From an uncultured Eubacteriales bacterium (GTDB taxonomy: Bacteria; Bacillota; Clostridia; Christensenellales; Aristaeellaceae): 64,000 nt of DNA. Shown here one piece after another: positions 42,337 to 50,243 of the stretch (position 1 is its first letter; the number at the start of each line of letters is the position of its first letter). Location: contig CACYWL010000001.1 in NCBI GenBank assembly GCA_902778055.1, positions 214,913 to 278,912 on the forward strand. The letters are read 5' to 3'. A model generated the notes under the pieces. It ran no database searches. It was not told the DNA's origin and worked only from the letters and a program-made list of their open reading frames with translations. Both the position numbers and the translations under genes were made by a program.

Positions 42337-42365
42337 TTGACAACGGAAACCGGATGGTTTATAAT
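42337..42365 (+). promoter_or_regulatory. rightward promoter with second operator
   Basis: TTGACA (42337-42342), a 17-base spacer and TATAAT (42360-42365) form a perfect sigma-A promoter. Between the two boxes AAACC-GGAT-GGTTT (42347-42360), extended by ATA, repeats the geometry of the leftward operator. The transcript would start near 42372, just before the HTH gene. Confidence 0.85.
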
Positions 42366-42390
42366 CGACCCATGAAAGGAGGTGACAGGA

Positions 42391-42606
42391 TTGACGGCAC
42401 AGCAGATCATTGAAATGGCAGTTGGTTACAGGCACATCAGCAAAGCGGAGCTGGCAAGGCGAATGGGCTGGTCTCCTCAGCTGTTGGGGAAGAGGCTCAA
42501 GACGGCGAAGTTTACTATTGATGAATGGGAAGCCCTGGCAAAGGCGCTCGGCGGTGAATTCCAATACGGATTCACCTTCGATGACGGGACGAAGATTGGG
42601 CTATGA
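42391..42606 (+). CDS. XRE-type HTH protein, candidate operator-binding regulator
   Basis: A 71-residue protein. TTG 42391 is chosen for AAAGGAGGT 7 bases upstream; GTG 42382 would overlap that site. It is a minimal helix-turn-helix domain (YRHISKAELARRMGWSPQLL, LKTAKFTIDEWEALAKAL). The paired operators overlapping its own and the opposite promoter suggest autoregulation and control of the amidoligase operon. Confidence 0.75.
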   Translation: MTAQQIIEMAVGYRHISKAELARRMGWSPQLLGKRLKTAKFTIDEWEALAKALGGEFQYGFTFDDGTKIGL

Positions 42607-42611
42607 GAAAA

Positions 42612-42633
42612 CCCCGGAGCGGCAACTCCGGGG
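42612..42633. terminator. hairpin between convergent regulator genes
   Basis: CCCCGGAG (42612-42619) pairs with CTCCGGGG (42626-42633) with a 6-base loop. It lies between two convergent HTH genes and could terminate in both directions, though neither side has a long T run. Confidence 0.6.
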
Positions 42634-42641
42634 CTGAAGGG

Positions 42642-42881
42642 TTAGGTCTTCACTGGGTGGTCAGGTTCGGTAAACGGATCGCTTCCGTCTCTCACGAGTA
42701 GGTCTGACAGATCGCACTCGAGAACGTGGCAGATACGATCCAGCTGCCGGAGGCTGACCCGATCGGTGCATTCGTTGTACAGCTCATTGATGGTGGCTGC
42801 TCGGATCCCGGTCTTCTTCGCCAGCTTTGCCTGTGTCCACCGCTTTTCGCCTAAGCGGATGGAGAGTAAAATCTTGATCAT
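42642..42881 (-). CDS. XRE/Cro-type repressor-like protein
   Basis: A 79-residue helix-turn-helix protein (WTQAKLAKKTGIRAATINELY, then SLRQLDRICHVLECDLSDLL), the Cro/YozG-like subgroup common in Firmicutes phages. Upstream on its strand, TGG-TATTAT forms an extended -10 at about 42907, and two operator-like palindromes lie at 42940-42973. It converges with the other HTH gene. Confidence 0.8.
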   Translation of the reverse strand: MIKILLSIRLGEKRWTQAKLAKKTGIRAATINELYNECTDRVSLRQLDRICHVLECDLSDLLVRDGSDPFTEPDHPVKT

Positions 42882-42939
42882 TCGACCATGCTCCTTCCCG
42901 CGGATAATACCAGAAAACGGAAGGCTTTGGTGGCTGAGT

Positions 42940-42973
42940 GGAAGAATATTCCGTTTTCCGGAAGAATATTCCG
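42940..42973 (-). promoter_or_regulatory. tandem operator-like palindromes upstream of Cro-like gene
   Basis: GGAAGAATATTCCG occurs at 42940-42953 and again at 42960-42973. Each centres on the palindrome GAATATTC, and their centres are 20 bases apart, about two helical turns. This spacing fits cooperative binding by one dimeric regulator upstream of the leftward HTH gene. Confidence 0.6.
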
Positions 42974-43000
42974 CATCTGGTAATTTGGAGCACGAAAAAG

Positions 43001-43031
43001 AGGCCAGTCAATCAAGACTGGTCCCTTTTTT
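43001..43031. terminator. bidirectional terminator near the prophage edge
   Basis: AGGCCAGTC (43001-43009) pairs with GACTGGTCC (43016-43024) across a 6-base loop, with T runs outward on both strands. On the minus strand it lies about 80 bases past the tmRNA 3' end and may end tmRNA precursor transcripts. No gene is seen between 42882 and 43109. Confidence 0.75.
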
Positions 43032-43109
43032 GCCTATCCGGCAAACGAGATGTCACAGACGAAATATCCCTTGACCATGTAAACGGCTACGGTTCGTCTA
43101 CGACCACTT

Positions 43110-43454
43110 TGGTGGAGATGAGGGGAGTCGAACCCCTGTCCGAAGATCCGTTGGCAGAACTTTCTCCGAGCGCATTCCGTGATTTGAATTCCCCTCCGTG
43201 AGCGTCCGCGGAAAAACTCTCAGGAAGGTAGCTTCATTTTTACGGGCGCCGCCGCAAAGCTTAAGCGGCGCTCGTTCCCTGCGTCAATGACGCCGGCTTG
43301 CTGAGCCGCAGGCGCTCAGGGCCGACGCGCGGCATTAAGCCGCGAAAGCGTAATTGCTAGTGTCAGTTATTGTTTTTCCCCGTTGTTGCGCGGTACAGGG
43401 GCCGCGGCTCGCTTATCCTGTCTTCAGTATCCCCGTCGAAACCGGATCATCCCC
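43110..43454 (-). ncRNA. ssrA: transfer-messenger RNA (tmRNA)
   Basis: A 345-base tmRNA on the minus strand. The 5' end reads GGGGATGATCCGGTTTCGAC and the 3' end is the matching acceptor and T-arm (GGGGTTCGACTCCCC) with an encoded CCA. The tag reading frame ends AAT TAC GCT TTC GCG GCT TAA. By comparison with E. coli the resume codon is probably GAC, giving the tag (A)DTSNYAFAA. smpB lies just upstream on the same strand. The 3' end faces the prophage and is a classic integration site. Confidence 0.95.
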
Positions 43455-43539
43455 AAAATAAATCCTTCACTGACAATGCCTTCGGGAGAAGGCGTTTCCG
43501 TCTTTTTCCGTCCCCGGAGGGGCCGGAAGCGCTTCCTCC

Positions 43540-44007
43540 TTATTTCTGCCTGCTGCGCAGGGTCCGCTGAATCTCCCGGTCCGTATCGCGCTTGGCCATG
43601 GCGTCGCGCTTGTCGTGCAGCTGTTTTCCCTTGCAGAGACCGAGCTGCACCTTCACGCGCCCGTCCTTCAGGTAAAGCTCCAGCGGAACGAGGGTATACC
43701 CCTGCCGCATGACCAGCGAATCCAGCTTGCGGATTTCCCGCCGGTGCATCAGGAGCTTTTTGGCGCGAAGCGGATCCCGATTGAAAATGTTCCCCTGCTC
43801 ATAAGGGCTGATGTGCATGCCTTCGACCCAGAGCTCGCCTTTTCTGATCTGCGCCCAGGATTCTTTCAGATTGACTTTTCCGAGCCGAATGCTTTTGACT
43901 TCCGTCCCGAAGAGCGCAATCCCGCACTCGTACTTTTCTTCCACGAAATAATCGTGAAAGGCTTTCCTGTTGGCGGCAATGACCTTGATCCCCTGCTGAT
44001 GCGGCAT
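43540..44007 (-). CDS. smpB: SsrA-binding protein
   Basis: A 155-residue SmpB. ATG 44007 is chosen for GGAGGGAGG upstream; a TTG two codons earlier is less likely. The core NRKAFHDYFVEEKYECGIAL and GTEVKSIRLGKVNLKESWA are diagnostic, followed by the basic tail (KGKQLHDKRDAMAKRD) that mimics mRNA in the A site. It partners tmRNA in ribosome rescue. Its promoter is at 44029-44057. Confidence 0.97.
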   Translation of the reverse strand: MPHQQGIKVIAANRKAFHDYFVEEKYECGIALFGTEVKSIRLGKVNLKESWAQIRKGELWVEGMHISPYEQGNIFNRDPLRAKKLLMHRREIRKLDSLVMRQGYTLVPLELYLKDGRVKVQLGLCKGKQLHDKRDAMAKRDTDREIQRTLRSRQK

Positions 44008-44028
44008 ACACAAACCTCCCTCCGATAA

Positions 44029-44057
44029 ATTATATCAGAAGAATCTTCTCTTTTCAA
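44029..44057 (-). promoter_or_regulatory. smpB promoter
   Basis: On the minus strand TTGAAA (44057-44052), a 17-base spacer and TATAAT (44034-44029) lie 22 bases before the smpB start codon. Nearly all of it is inside the left 34-bp direct repeat. Confidence 0.85.
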
Positions 44058-44063
44058 TACTCC
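44030..44063 (+). repeat. 34-bp direct repeat, left copy
   Basis: Identical to 59962-59995 in the same orientation, 15.9 kb away. It begins TTATATCAGAAGAATC and ends CAATACTCC. The two copies bracket the surface-protein and sigma-factor block. Confidence 0.95.
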
Positions 44064-44086
44064 CGAGGAACACGGCAATACAGTAC
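44062..44086 (+). repeat. AGGAACACGGCAATACAGTAC element, copy 1
   Basis: A 25-base stretch identical to 48633-48657. It directly follows the left 34-bp repeat, marking the inner edge of the block. It carries GGAAC with CGTT 17 bases later, reminiscent of an ECF-type promoter pointing right, though no gene follows on that strand. Confidence 0.7.
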
Positions 44087-44191
44087 ACCGTTCCCAGCGA
44101 AATCGCCGGAAACGGTTTCTTTGCCTGTATCTGCGCGGCCTGTTTCGCCGCGGCTGCCATTGCTGCATCTTTTTCCCCCTGACAGAAGCAA

Positions 44192-44219
44192 GGCATATCA
44201 GCGTTTTCTCTGATATGCC
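44192..44219 (-). terminator. hairpin after the leftward surface-protein gene
   Basis: GGCATATCAG (44192-44201) pairs perfectly with CTGATATGCC (44210-44219) across an 8-base loop, 16 bases past the stop of the surface gene. The T run on the minus strand is weak. The rest of 44087-44191 contains nothing I can call. Confidence 0.6.
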
Positions 44220-44234
44220 CTGCTGAAAAAGTGA

Positions 44235-47200
44235 TTATTTGCTGTGAGCTTTCTTCCGTTTCCCGGCATAGGCGGAAACGGAAATAATGGTTAAGCCGAC
44301 AAGAACGCAGCCCACCCAGAGGAATGGATTGGCGTCATCCCCGGTCTTGGGGACCTTGTAATTGACGATGGTGCCGCCATCACAGCAGCGATCCGTAATG
44401 CCTGCATATACGCCCACGTTTTCATATCGGGTCTTGTAGCCCTCCACAGGCTCCTCGATCACATAACAGGCTGCCGCTTCGGAAAACCAAGCGTTATACT
44501 GCCATTCGCTCTTGTTGATGATCTTCTTGTTAAAGCCATGATGATACACCGTTCCCCCCAGTTTGTACAGGGTAAAGTCGATACTCTTTTCGCTGCCGCC
44601 TTCCCACACTTTTCTGAACGTAAACGTATTGCTGGGAATCGCTACATCCTCAAAGCTGCCTGGTACTGGCTTGACGAAGAAATGTGCTTCAGCCTCTCCA
44701 TCCTCGAAAACGAATGTCAATGTATGTTCACCCAGGACAAGCCCTTCCAGGTATTCAGGGGTCAGTGTGACGATTACACTGCCGGGTTCTTTGGTAAAAT
44801 ACTGTTCTGCAACGGCAGTGCCGTCTCTTTTCAGCGCTCTGAATAAACCGTATGCCTTCTCGTCATCAATATTGCGCACTACCTTGAATTCAAGCGGCAC
44901 ATTGCTTCTCCTGACATAGGTTTGCCCATTGCCTTCGACAACACTGTAGTAAATCACAGGTTTCGGATTCGCAGTATAGGTGACCGTCACAATCACATCC
45001 GCAGTACCCATCGTGCCAGCGACGGTACCCTGATCGGGCGTGAAGCCCTCTATCGCCGGAGAAGCAACAGCGTATTCCGCCCCTTCCGCCAGCGTTTCGA
45101 TGTGCGTTTCTGCCGCTGGCCTGTTATCCTCATACACATAGTTGATCGTCAGGGTATGGGTGGCAATGGGATTGGCTGTGTAGGTGACCGTCACGGTCAC
45201 ATCCGCAGTACCCATCGTGCCGGAGACGTTATCCTGATCGGGCGTGAAGCCTTCTATCGCCGGAGAAACAACAGCGTATTTCGCGCCTTCCGTCAGCGTT
45301 TCAATGTGCGTTTCTGCCGCTGGCCTGTTGTCCTCATACACATAGTTGATCGTCAGGGTATGGGTGGCAATAGGAACCGATGTATAGGTGACCGTCACGG
45401 TCACATCGTGCGCGGGCATTGTGAAGGAATACACATTGCCGCTGATCTCCCCCGTTTTATCTTCGCCGTCCACTGTCAGCGTCAGGAGTTCATAACCCGT
45501 GTCTGGCGTGAGAGTGAGCGTAACGGTATCGTCCATGAAAGCGGTAGTGGCATCGGCGGTATCACCTGCTTTCACGGCAACGGAACCATTGGCGGAATCC
45601 GTCACAATGATGGCATATGCAATGGGCGTCCACTTCGCCCAAAATTCCTTATCGCCGGTTTCCTCTGTGGAAATGGCCGTTACCGGTGTGCCTGTCAATC
45701 CTTCATTGTCAAACCATCCAAGGAAGGTGTGGCCGGTCTGCGTCACGTCTGCGGGCAGTGTGGCCCCAACGCCATAGGTATAGCTGGTTACATTCCCGCT
45801 GTTGATCGCGCCGCCATTCGTCACCAATGTGACGGTATAAGTATTCGCCGTCCATGCGCCGGTGAATTCCACGTCGTCGTCGGGCATGGTGAAGGCATTG
45901 TTCGCATCCACCGTCAAAGCAGCGCCGTCTGTTTTGGTTTTTCCGCTCCACCCGCTGAACGTGTAGCCGGTCAGTGTCGGCGCGGCGGCAACGGTTTGGC
46001 CAGAGCCATAAGCAACCGTGGCGCTGGCTGGCACACCTGGCGCGCCAGCAGGCGCAGGGGTGGAATAAGTATAGGATATCGTATGCGACCGGATACGCCA
46101 TTGCGCCCAGAGCTTCAATTGATTCTCATCCAAAGCTGTATTAATAAGCAGGTTCCCCTTGTCAGCGTAGGATGTTCCGGGGTTATCCGAGGTTGGCTGG
46201 CCGACGGTGTTCCATCCGATAAAGTCATAGCCTTTCCGGGTAAAGGGATTCGCGTTCAGCGCCTGTTCTTCCCCGTATTTGAAGGACTGGGTTCGATATG
46301 TACCTGGCTCAAAATTGGAGAAGAAGTAAACAGTGAATGGCTGCCCATCCCAGTTGGCCGTATACGTCCTCTTGCCCGTTGCAACCGATCCATCGATGGT
46401 GACTTCTGTTTGGGGCGTAGTGCCGTTGCTGCCCGTCCATCCACTAAAATTATAGAGATAGCGGGTAGGATTTTTCAGCGTGAATTTATCCACACGGGAA
46501 TAAGTGGACGGATTCGCATCCGGCGGCAGAACAAGACCGCTGTTCAGATTGTATTCTATATCGTATGCAGGGGTAATCAGAAGATAATTATATGCACTAT
46601 TGGAATTGTTAAGCACAGACTCGTCTGCTCTTACTGTTCGATCTGCTGCGGAGGTGCCTGTATAATTCTTGTGTTTATAATTTGTACCCCAGTCCAGCGT
46701 CGAAGCATTGACGATGGCGGCGGTACTGGAGACAGACGCTGTTTTGGAACATGTAATTTCGGTTTCCCCGCCATTAAAATAGAGTCCTCCTGAACTATTG
46801 CTGTATCTCCATATTCCACGAGGGTAGCCCTTTATAATGAGCTTACCGCCAGCCATTGTGAAGTTTTTGGCTTTACTACCGTAGAAAAAGATACCAGATA
46901 CACCGTTGCCTTTGTTTTCCAAAGTAACAGTTCCGGTCGTATTGATAACAATGTTTTTTTCAACTTTTGTTGTATATAAATATATTGCACCAATTTGTTG
47001 CGCGGTCCCCGTTGTAGTCAGTGTAACATCACTGTCGCCGAGAATCTCAATCCCTTTACCATCCCTTGGACCTACATCTCTAACTTCGATACAAGAACCT
47101 CCAAGGGTCGAAGTAACATTCAATTTACCGCCAGTCATTATAAACTCGCTATTTGATAAGAGGCATTGATCCGCTCCCGAAGTGATATTCCACACACCGG

Positions 47201-47792
47201 CTTTCATGTATGTTCCATCTAATGTTGTAAGGCAATGGTAATCGAAATCTAGAATAACATCTTTGGAATCCAAAGTAAACGTTTTCGGGCTCATCTGCGC
47301 TTGAGGGTCGGAAGCCTTCAAGGTCAGTTTTCCGTTGCCGGTGACTGTCATATTTACGAAACCATTTACTTTGAAACAACTGCCCTCAGTATTATTGCTT
47401 GATACTTTGGTATTTGTGATAGTGTTTTCACCATCTATCACAAGCTTCATGTCTATTTCGGGAGAACCCGAAAAAGAAATATTATTTCCTGAGTCTGCCG
47501 TCATGTTCAAATTGGAAAGGGTCAGGGTAATTGATTTGGTATCATTATAGATACCCGACTGATTCACTACTATTTTATGCGTGGTCTGCGTCACACCGTC
47601 GGCCATACCAATGGTATACGATCCGCCTTTATTAATGGTGAGCACGCCGTCCGTATAGGTGTACCCGCCCGAGACACTGGTGGTGACTTTTAATTCTTCC
47701 CCGGCGGCCAGCGCGGCAGATGCCAGCGCAAAAAGCATGACCGCCCAGAGCAGCGCTCCGAAGATCAGTTTTCCAGTCCAAGTTCTTTTCAT
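44235..47792 (-). CDS. large cell-wall-anchored repeat protein (VPKTGD signal)
   Basis: A 1185-residue secreted protein. ATG 47792 is chosen for GGAGGAAAG upstream (the frame runs 5 codons further). Domains in order: signal peptide (1-30); beta-helix-like region (about 35-390) rich in IDGENTITN-type turns; InlB B-type repeats (about 405-690, FSGWTG, FLGWFD, FSGWSG); a TPDTGYELLTLTVDGEDK repeat; two near-identical 68-residue MucBP-like repeats (INYVYEDNRPAAETHIETL); a CNA-B-like domain; VPKTGD, a hydrophobic span and a KRKK tail. It should be sortase-attached and act in adhesion. No sortase gene is in the window. Confidence 0.85.
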   Translation of the reverse strand: MKRTWTGKLIFGALLWAVMLFALASAALAAGEELKVTTSVSGGYTYTDGVLTINKGGSYTIGMADGVTQTTHKIVVNQSGIYNDTKSITLTLSNLNMTADSGNNISFSGSPEIDMKLVIDGENTITNTKVSSNNTEGSCFKVNGFVNMTVTGNGKLTLKASDPQAQMSPKTFTLDSKDVILDFDYHCLTTLDGTYMKAGVWNITSGADQCLLSNSEFIMTGGKLNVTSTLGGSCIEVRDVGPRDGKGIEILGDSDVTLTTTGTAQQIGAIYLYTTKVEKNIVINTTGTVTLENKGNGVSGIFFYGSKAKNFTMAGGKLIIKGYPRGIWRYSNSSGGLYFNGGETEITCSKTASVSSTAAIVNASTLDWGTNYKHKNYTGTSAADRTVRADESVLNNSNSAYNYLLITPAYDIEYNLNSGLVLPPDANPSTYSRVDKFTLKNPTRYLYNFSGWTGSNGTTPQTEVTIDGSVATGKRTYTANWDGQPFTVYFFSNFEPGTYRTQSFKYGEEQALNANPFTRKGYDFIGWNTVGQPTSDNPGTSYADKGNLLINTALDENQLKLWAQWRIRSHTISYTYSTPAPAGAPGVPASATVAYGSGQTVAAAPTLTGYTFSGWSGKTKTDGAALTVDANNAFTMPDDDVEFTGAWTANTYTVTLVTNGGAINSGNVTSYTYGVGATLPADVTQTGHTFLGWFDNEGLTGTPVTAISTEETGDKEFWAKWTPIAYAIIVTDSANGSVAVKAGDTADATTAFMDDTVTLTLTPDTGYELLTLTVDGEDKTGEISGNVYSFTMPAHDVTVTVTYTSVPIATHTLTINYVYEDNRPAAETHIETLTEGAKYAVVSPAIEGFTPDQDNVSGTMGTADVTVTVTYTANPIATHTLTINYVYEDNRPAAETHIETLAEGAEYAVASPAIEGFTPDQGTVAGTMGTADVIVTVTYTANPKPVIYYSVVEGNGQTYVRRSNVPLEFKVVRNIDDEKAYGLFRALKRDGTAVAEQYFTKEPGSVIVTLTPEYLEGLVLGEHTLTFVFEDGEAEAHFFVKPVPGSFEDVAIPSNTFTFRKVWEGGSEKSIDFTLYKLGGTVYHHGFNKKIINKSEWQYNAWFSEAAACYVIEEPVEGYKTRYENVGVYAGITDRCCDGGTIVNYKVPKTGDDANPFLWVGCVLVGLTIISVSAYAGKRKKAHSK

Positions 47793-47884
47793 GATTCTTT
47801 CCTCCATCCTGTATACCTGAATACAAAATATGTACTGTCCGTCCGCTTTCCGCGGGGACGTAAACCGAATACTGACAGGATCAG

Positions 47885-48538
47885 CTACAGGCAGACCGTA
47901 TACTCCCGGAGCATCATGGTTTTCAGCCGTTCAAGCTCCCTTTCGGGGCTGGCTTCCAGCTCCGGCGGGACATACACCAGCCCCACCGCGCAGCGTGTCA
48001 CCACCGCCAGCATAATATGGAAGGAACTGGAGAACATTTCCTCCTCGGAAATGTTCCGGTTGATTGTTCCGTCCTTCAGACCCTTTTCATACAGCCGGTG
48101 AAATGCATCCCGGAGCAATTCTATCTCATGAAGATAAGGCCGCTCCTGTTCTTCCGTAGCCTTCTCGTTCCGCAGATAGCTGTTGAAAGCATAATTGAAA
48201 CGCAGGATATCCCGGTGGTTCCGATACAGATCCAGGAAAGCGTCCAGATACCATTTCAGATGCTCCGCAGCGCTCATGTGCGCCGTTTTTTCCTGGTCGA
48301 AAACAGTTCTGTACTCCGCGATGTATTCGTTCCATTTCCATGCGCCGATGGCAATGACCAGATCCACCTTCGCGGCAAAACAGCGATGCATGCTGGTCCA
48401 TGGGACTCCGCTTTTTTCCGCGATGGTTTTCATAGTGATGGATTCGATTCCCCGTTCGGAAAACAGCTGAAATCCGGCTTCCATGGTCCGCTGCTTCTTG
48501 GCCGCAATGTCCGCAAGATCGCCCGCCTGTCCTCTCAC
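47885..48538 (-). CDS. TetR family transcriptional regulator
   Basis: A 217-residue regulator starting at GTG 48538 behind GGAGGAAAAAA. The N-terminal HTH is AGFQLFSERGIESITMKTIAEKSGV with a TSMHRCFAAKVDLV recognition end; the C-terminal two thirds is a helical ligand domain (PF00440-type architecture). It lies 92 bases upstream of the surface-protein gene on the same strand and diverges from the sigma-factor gene. A self-binding operator is seen at 48560-48576. Confidence 0.88.
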   Translation of the reverse strand: MRGQAGDLADIAAKKQRTMEAGFQLFSERGIESITMKTIAEKSGVPWTSMHRCFAAKVDLVIAIGAWKWNEYIAEYRTVFDQEKTAHMSAAEHLKWYLDAFLDLYRNHRDILRFNYAFNSYLRNEKATEEQERPYLHEIELLRDAFHRLYEKGLKDGTINRNISEEEMFSSSFHIMLAVVTRCAVGLVYVPPELEASPERELERLKTMMLREYTVCL

Positions 48539-48559
48539 TTTTTTCCTCCATCTTCTTAA

Positions 48560-48605
48560 TGGAATACATCATTCCAATTATATGCCAAAAATGAACGCTT
48601 GGCAA
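48560..48605 (-). promoter_or_regulatory. tetR promoter and candidate operator
   Basis: On the minus strand TTGCCA (48605-48600), a 17-base spacer and TATAAT (48582-48577) form a good promoter. TGGAAT-N5-ATTCCA (48560-48576) overlaps the predicted start of transcription, the usual place for TetR autorepression. Confidence 0.75.
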
Positions 48606-48636
48606 GAGATACGGCCATATATTAGTAAATTCCCCG

Positions 48637-48684
48637 AGGAACACGGCAATACAGTACCCTAGGAACACGGCAGTACAGTATACA
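48637..48684 (+). repeat. tandem 24-bp AGGAACACGGCARTACAGTA elements, copies 2 and 3
   Basis: Two adjacent 24-base units (48637-48660 and 48661-48684), matching copy 1 at 44066. Each opens with AGGAACACGGCA, which holds the GGAAC typical of ECF sigma -35 boxes. They lie immediately upstream of the sigma-factor gene. A TATGAT at 48696-48701 could be a conventional -10 for that gene. Confidence 0.65.
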
Positions 48685-48723
48685 ATGCAGGCCGGATATG
48701 ATAGAATGCCACAGGAAGATCCG

Positions 48724-49314
48724 ATGAAGGGCTCTTCATTTGATCCGGAAGGAGGTTTGCCTGCCGTGGCCAGCGACGATGAATTGTACCGGCAGTACCT
48801 TGCGGGCGATGCCTCCGCGGGAGATCAGCTGATGCTGCGATACGGCGATCAGCTGACCGCCTACCTGGACGCTTTTCTTCATAACAGGCATGACGCCGAG
48901 GACCTGATGCTGGACTGCTTTGCCGCGATCCTGGTCAGGAAGCCGGAGATCCGGGAGGGGAACTTCCCCGCCTATCTCTTTCAGACGGCCCGCTACAAGG
49001 CAAACCGCCTGTGGCGGATCAGGCTCAGGAGAACGGAATTCAGCCTGGATGAAACAATGATTACAGGGGGAGCGGACCCGGAGGAATATGCGGAGAAAAC
49101 CGAACGCAACGCGGTGCTGTACAGATGCCTGAACCGCATTGCGCCTCAATATCGCGAAGCGCTGTGGCTGGTTTACGGCTATGGAATGAGTTACGCGCAG
49201 GCGGCCCAGGTCATGGGCTGCAATCTGATCAGAACAGAAAACCTGCTGAAGAACGGAAAGATCCGCCTGCGGCAGGAACTGGAAAAGGAGGGAGTCACCC
49301 ATGCGGACATCTGA
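48724..49314 (+). CDS. ECF-like RNA polymerase sigma factor
   Basis: A 196-residue sigma-70 family protein. ATG 48724 is chosen for AGGAAG 5 bases upstream; the frame is open 13 codons earlier. Region 2 is GDQLTAYLDAFLHNRHDAEDLML with the FPAYLFQTARYKANRLW continuation; region 4 is IAPQYREALWLVYGYGMSYAQAAQVMG. Regions 1 and 3 are absent, as in ECF factors. The following gene overlaps by 14 bases and encodes a small membrane protein that may be its anti-sigma factor. Confidence 0.85.
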   Translation: MKGSSFDPEGGLPAVASDDELYRQYLAGDASAGDQLMLRYGDQLTAYLDAFLHNRHDAEDLMLDCFAAILVRKPEIREGNFPAYLFQTARYKANRLWRIRLRRTEFSLDETMITGGADPEEYAEKTERNAVLYRCLNRIAPQYREALWLVYGYGMSYAQAAQVMGCNLIRTENLLKNGKIRLRQELEKEGVTHADI

Positions 49315-49633
49315 AGAACGCGTCGAAGAACTTCATCGCCGCATGGACGCGCTGAAGCGGGCTAAAACTGTACGCAGGTATCATCTGACCTGTGCCGCTG
49401 CCTGCAGTGCGGCGCTGATCCTGACCGTGCTGACGGCCGTGGGTGTCTCCATGCTTCCGGTTCAGCCGGAAAAAGCTGTTTTCGAAAGCTATACAGCCAG
49501 CGTTTTTGCGGGACGCGAAGCGTTGGGGTATGTGGTGGCTGCGCTCATTGCGCTCTGCCTTGGCGTGCTTGTGACCGTCTTCTGTTTCCGGATGAGACGG
49601 CGGATGAACGAAACGGAGAAGCACGATGATTGA
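49301..49633 (+). CDS. two-span small membrane protein, candidate anti-sigma factor
   Basis: A 110-residue protein: a cytoplasmic helix with TSEERVEELHRRMDAL, a first span (AAACSAALILTVLTAVGVS), an external loop, a second span (LGYVVAALIALCLGVLVTVF) and a basic tail. It overlaps the sigma-factor gene. A paralogue lies at 51048-51389. The position beside a sigma factor and a PrsW-like protease suggests it is the membrane-bound anti-sigma factor, though no ZAS zinc motif is present. Confidence 0.65.
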   Translation: MRTSEERVEELHRRMDALKRAKTVRRYHLTCAAACSAALILTVLTAVGVSMLPVQPEKAVFESYTASVFAGREALGYVVAALIALCLGVLVTVFCFRMRRRMNETEKHDD

Positions 49634-50243
49634 GCGTATTGAGAACGCGCTGCAGATTGCCGTTCTTCTGGCATGCGTCAGCGTATCCCTGTACCGGGTA
49701 GCCGCGGGGCGGAGCCGGATGTGGACGCTGCTGTTTTTCTTCTACGGCAGCTGGGTGCTGGGCGATATCTACTGGCTGGCCTGCCTGATCTTCTTTGATC
49801 AGACGCCGCAGATCTCCGTCGTATCGGATCTGAGCTGGTATGCCTCCTACATCTTTCTGTATATGCTTCTCCGCCATGCCGCGCCGCCGGAAACCGCGGG
49901 GAGAAAGCGGGTTTTGCCCTGGACAGGCGTTCTTTTCGCGGTGGGGATGGCGGCGTTCTTCATGCAGTGGGGCAAAATCGTGAGCAATCTGATCTACGCC
50001 TCCCTGATGGCGCTCCTGCTCTATTCCGTCATCAGCAGATTTCAGGACAGGAAAAAATACACGGCGCAGCAGCCCCTGTGCATTGCGGTTCTTGTGTTCT
50101 GCCTTCTGGAGTACGCCATGTGGACCTCTTCCTGCTTCTTCTGGTCGGAAGGACCTGAGAATCCGTATTACTGGTTCGACTTCCTGCTGACCGTCAGTTT
50201 TGTTTTCTTCCTTCCGGCTACAAAAAAGAAGGTGGCAGAATGA
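49626..50243 (+). CDS. six-span membrane protein of unknown function
   Basis: A 205-residue protein with about six hydrophobic segments (for example LFFFYGSWVLGDIYWLACLIFF) and no soluble domain. It overlaps the genes on both sides by 8 and 4 bases, so it is made with the sigma factor and the protease. It may be a sensor for the pathway. Unrecognised family. Confidence 0.65.
   Translation: MIERIENALQIAVLLACVSVSLYRVAAGRSRMWTLLFFFYGSWVLGDIYWLACLIFFDQTPQISVVSDLSWYASYIFLYMLLRHAAPPETAGRKRVLPWTGVLFAVGMAAFFMQWGKIVSNLIYASLMALLLYSVISRFQDRKKYTAQQPLCIAVLVFCLLEYAMWTSSCFFWSEGPENPYYWFDFLLTVSFVFFLPATKKKVAE

Noticed and set aside
42940..42973. CRISPR-like repeats
   Set aside because: Only two copies with a 6-base gap and no cas genes; they are better explained as operators.
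44035..44196. 53-codon leftward ORF (MPCFCQGEKDAAMAAAA and on) ending in SIEKRRFF within the 34-bp repeat
   Set aside because: Its hydrophobic C-terminal segment looks protein-like, but there is no ribosome site, it starts inside a terminator-like hairpin, and it runs through the smpB promoter. It may be a gene remnant.
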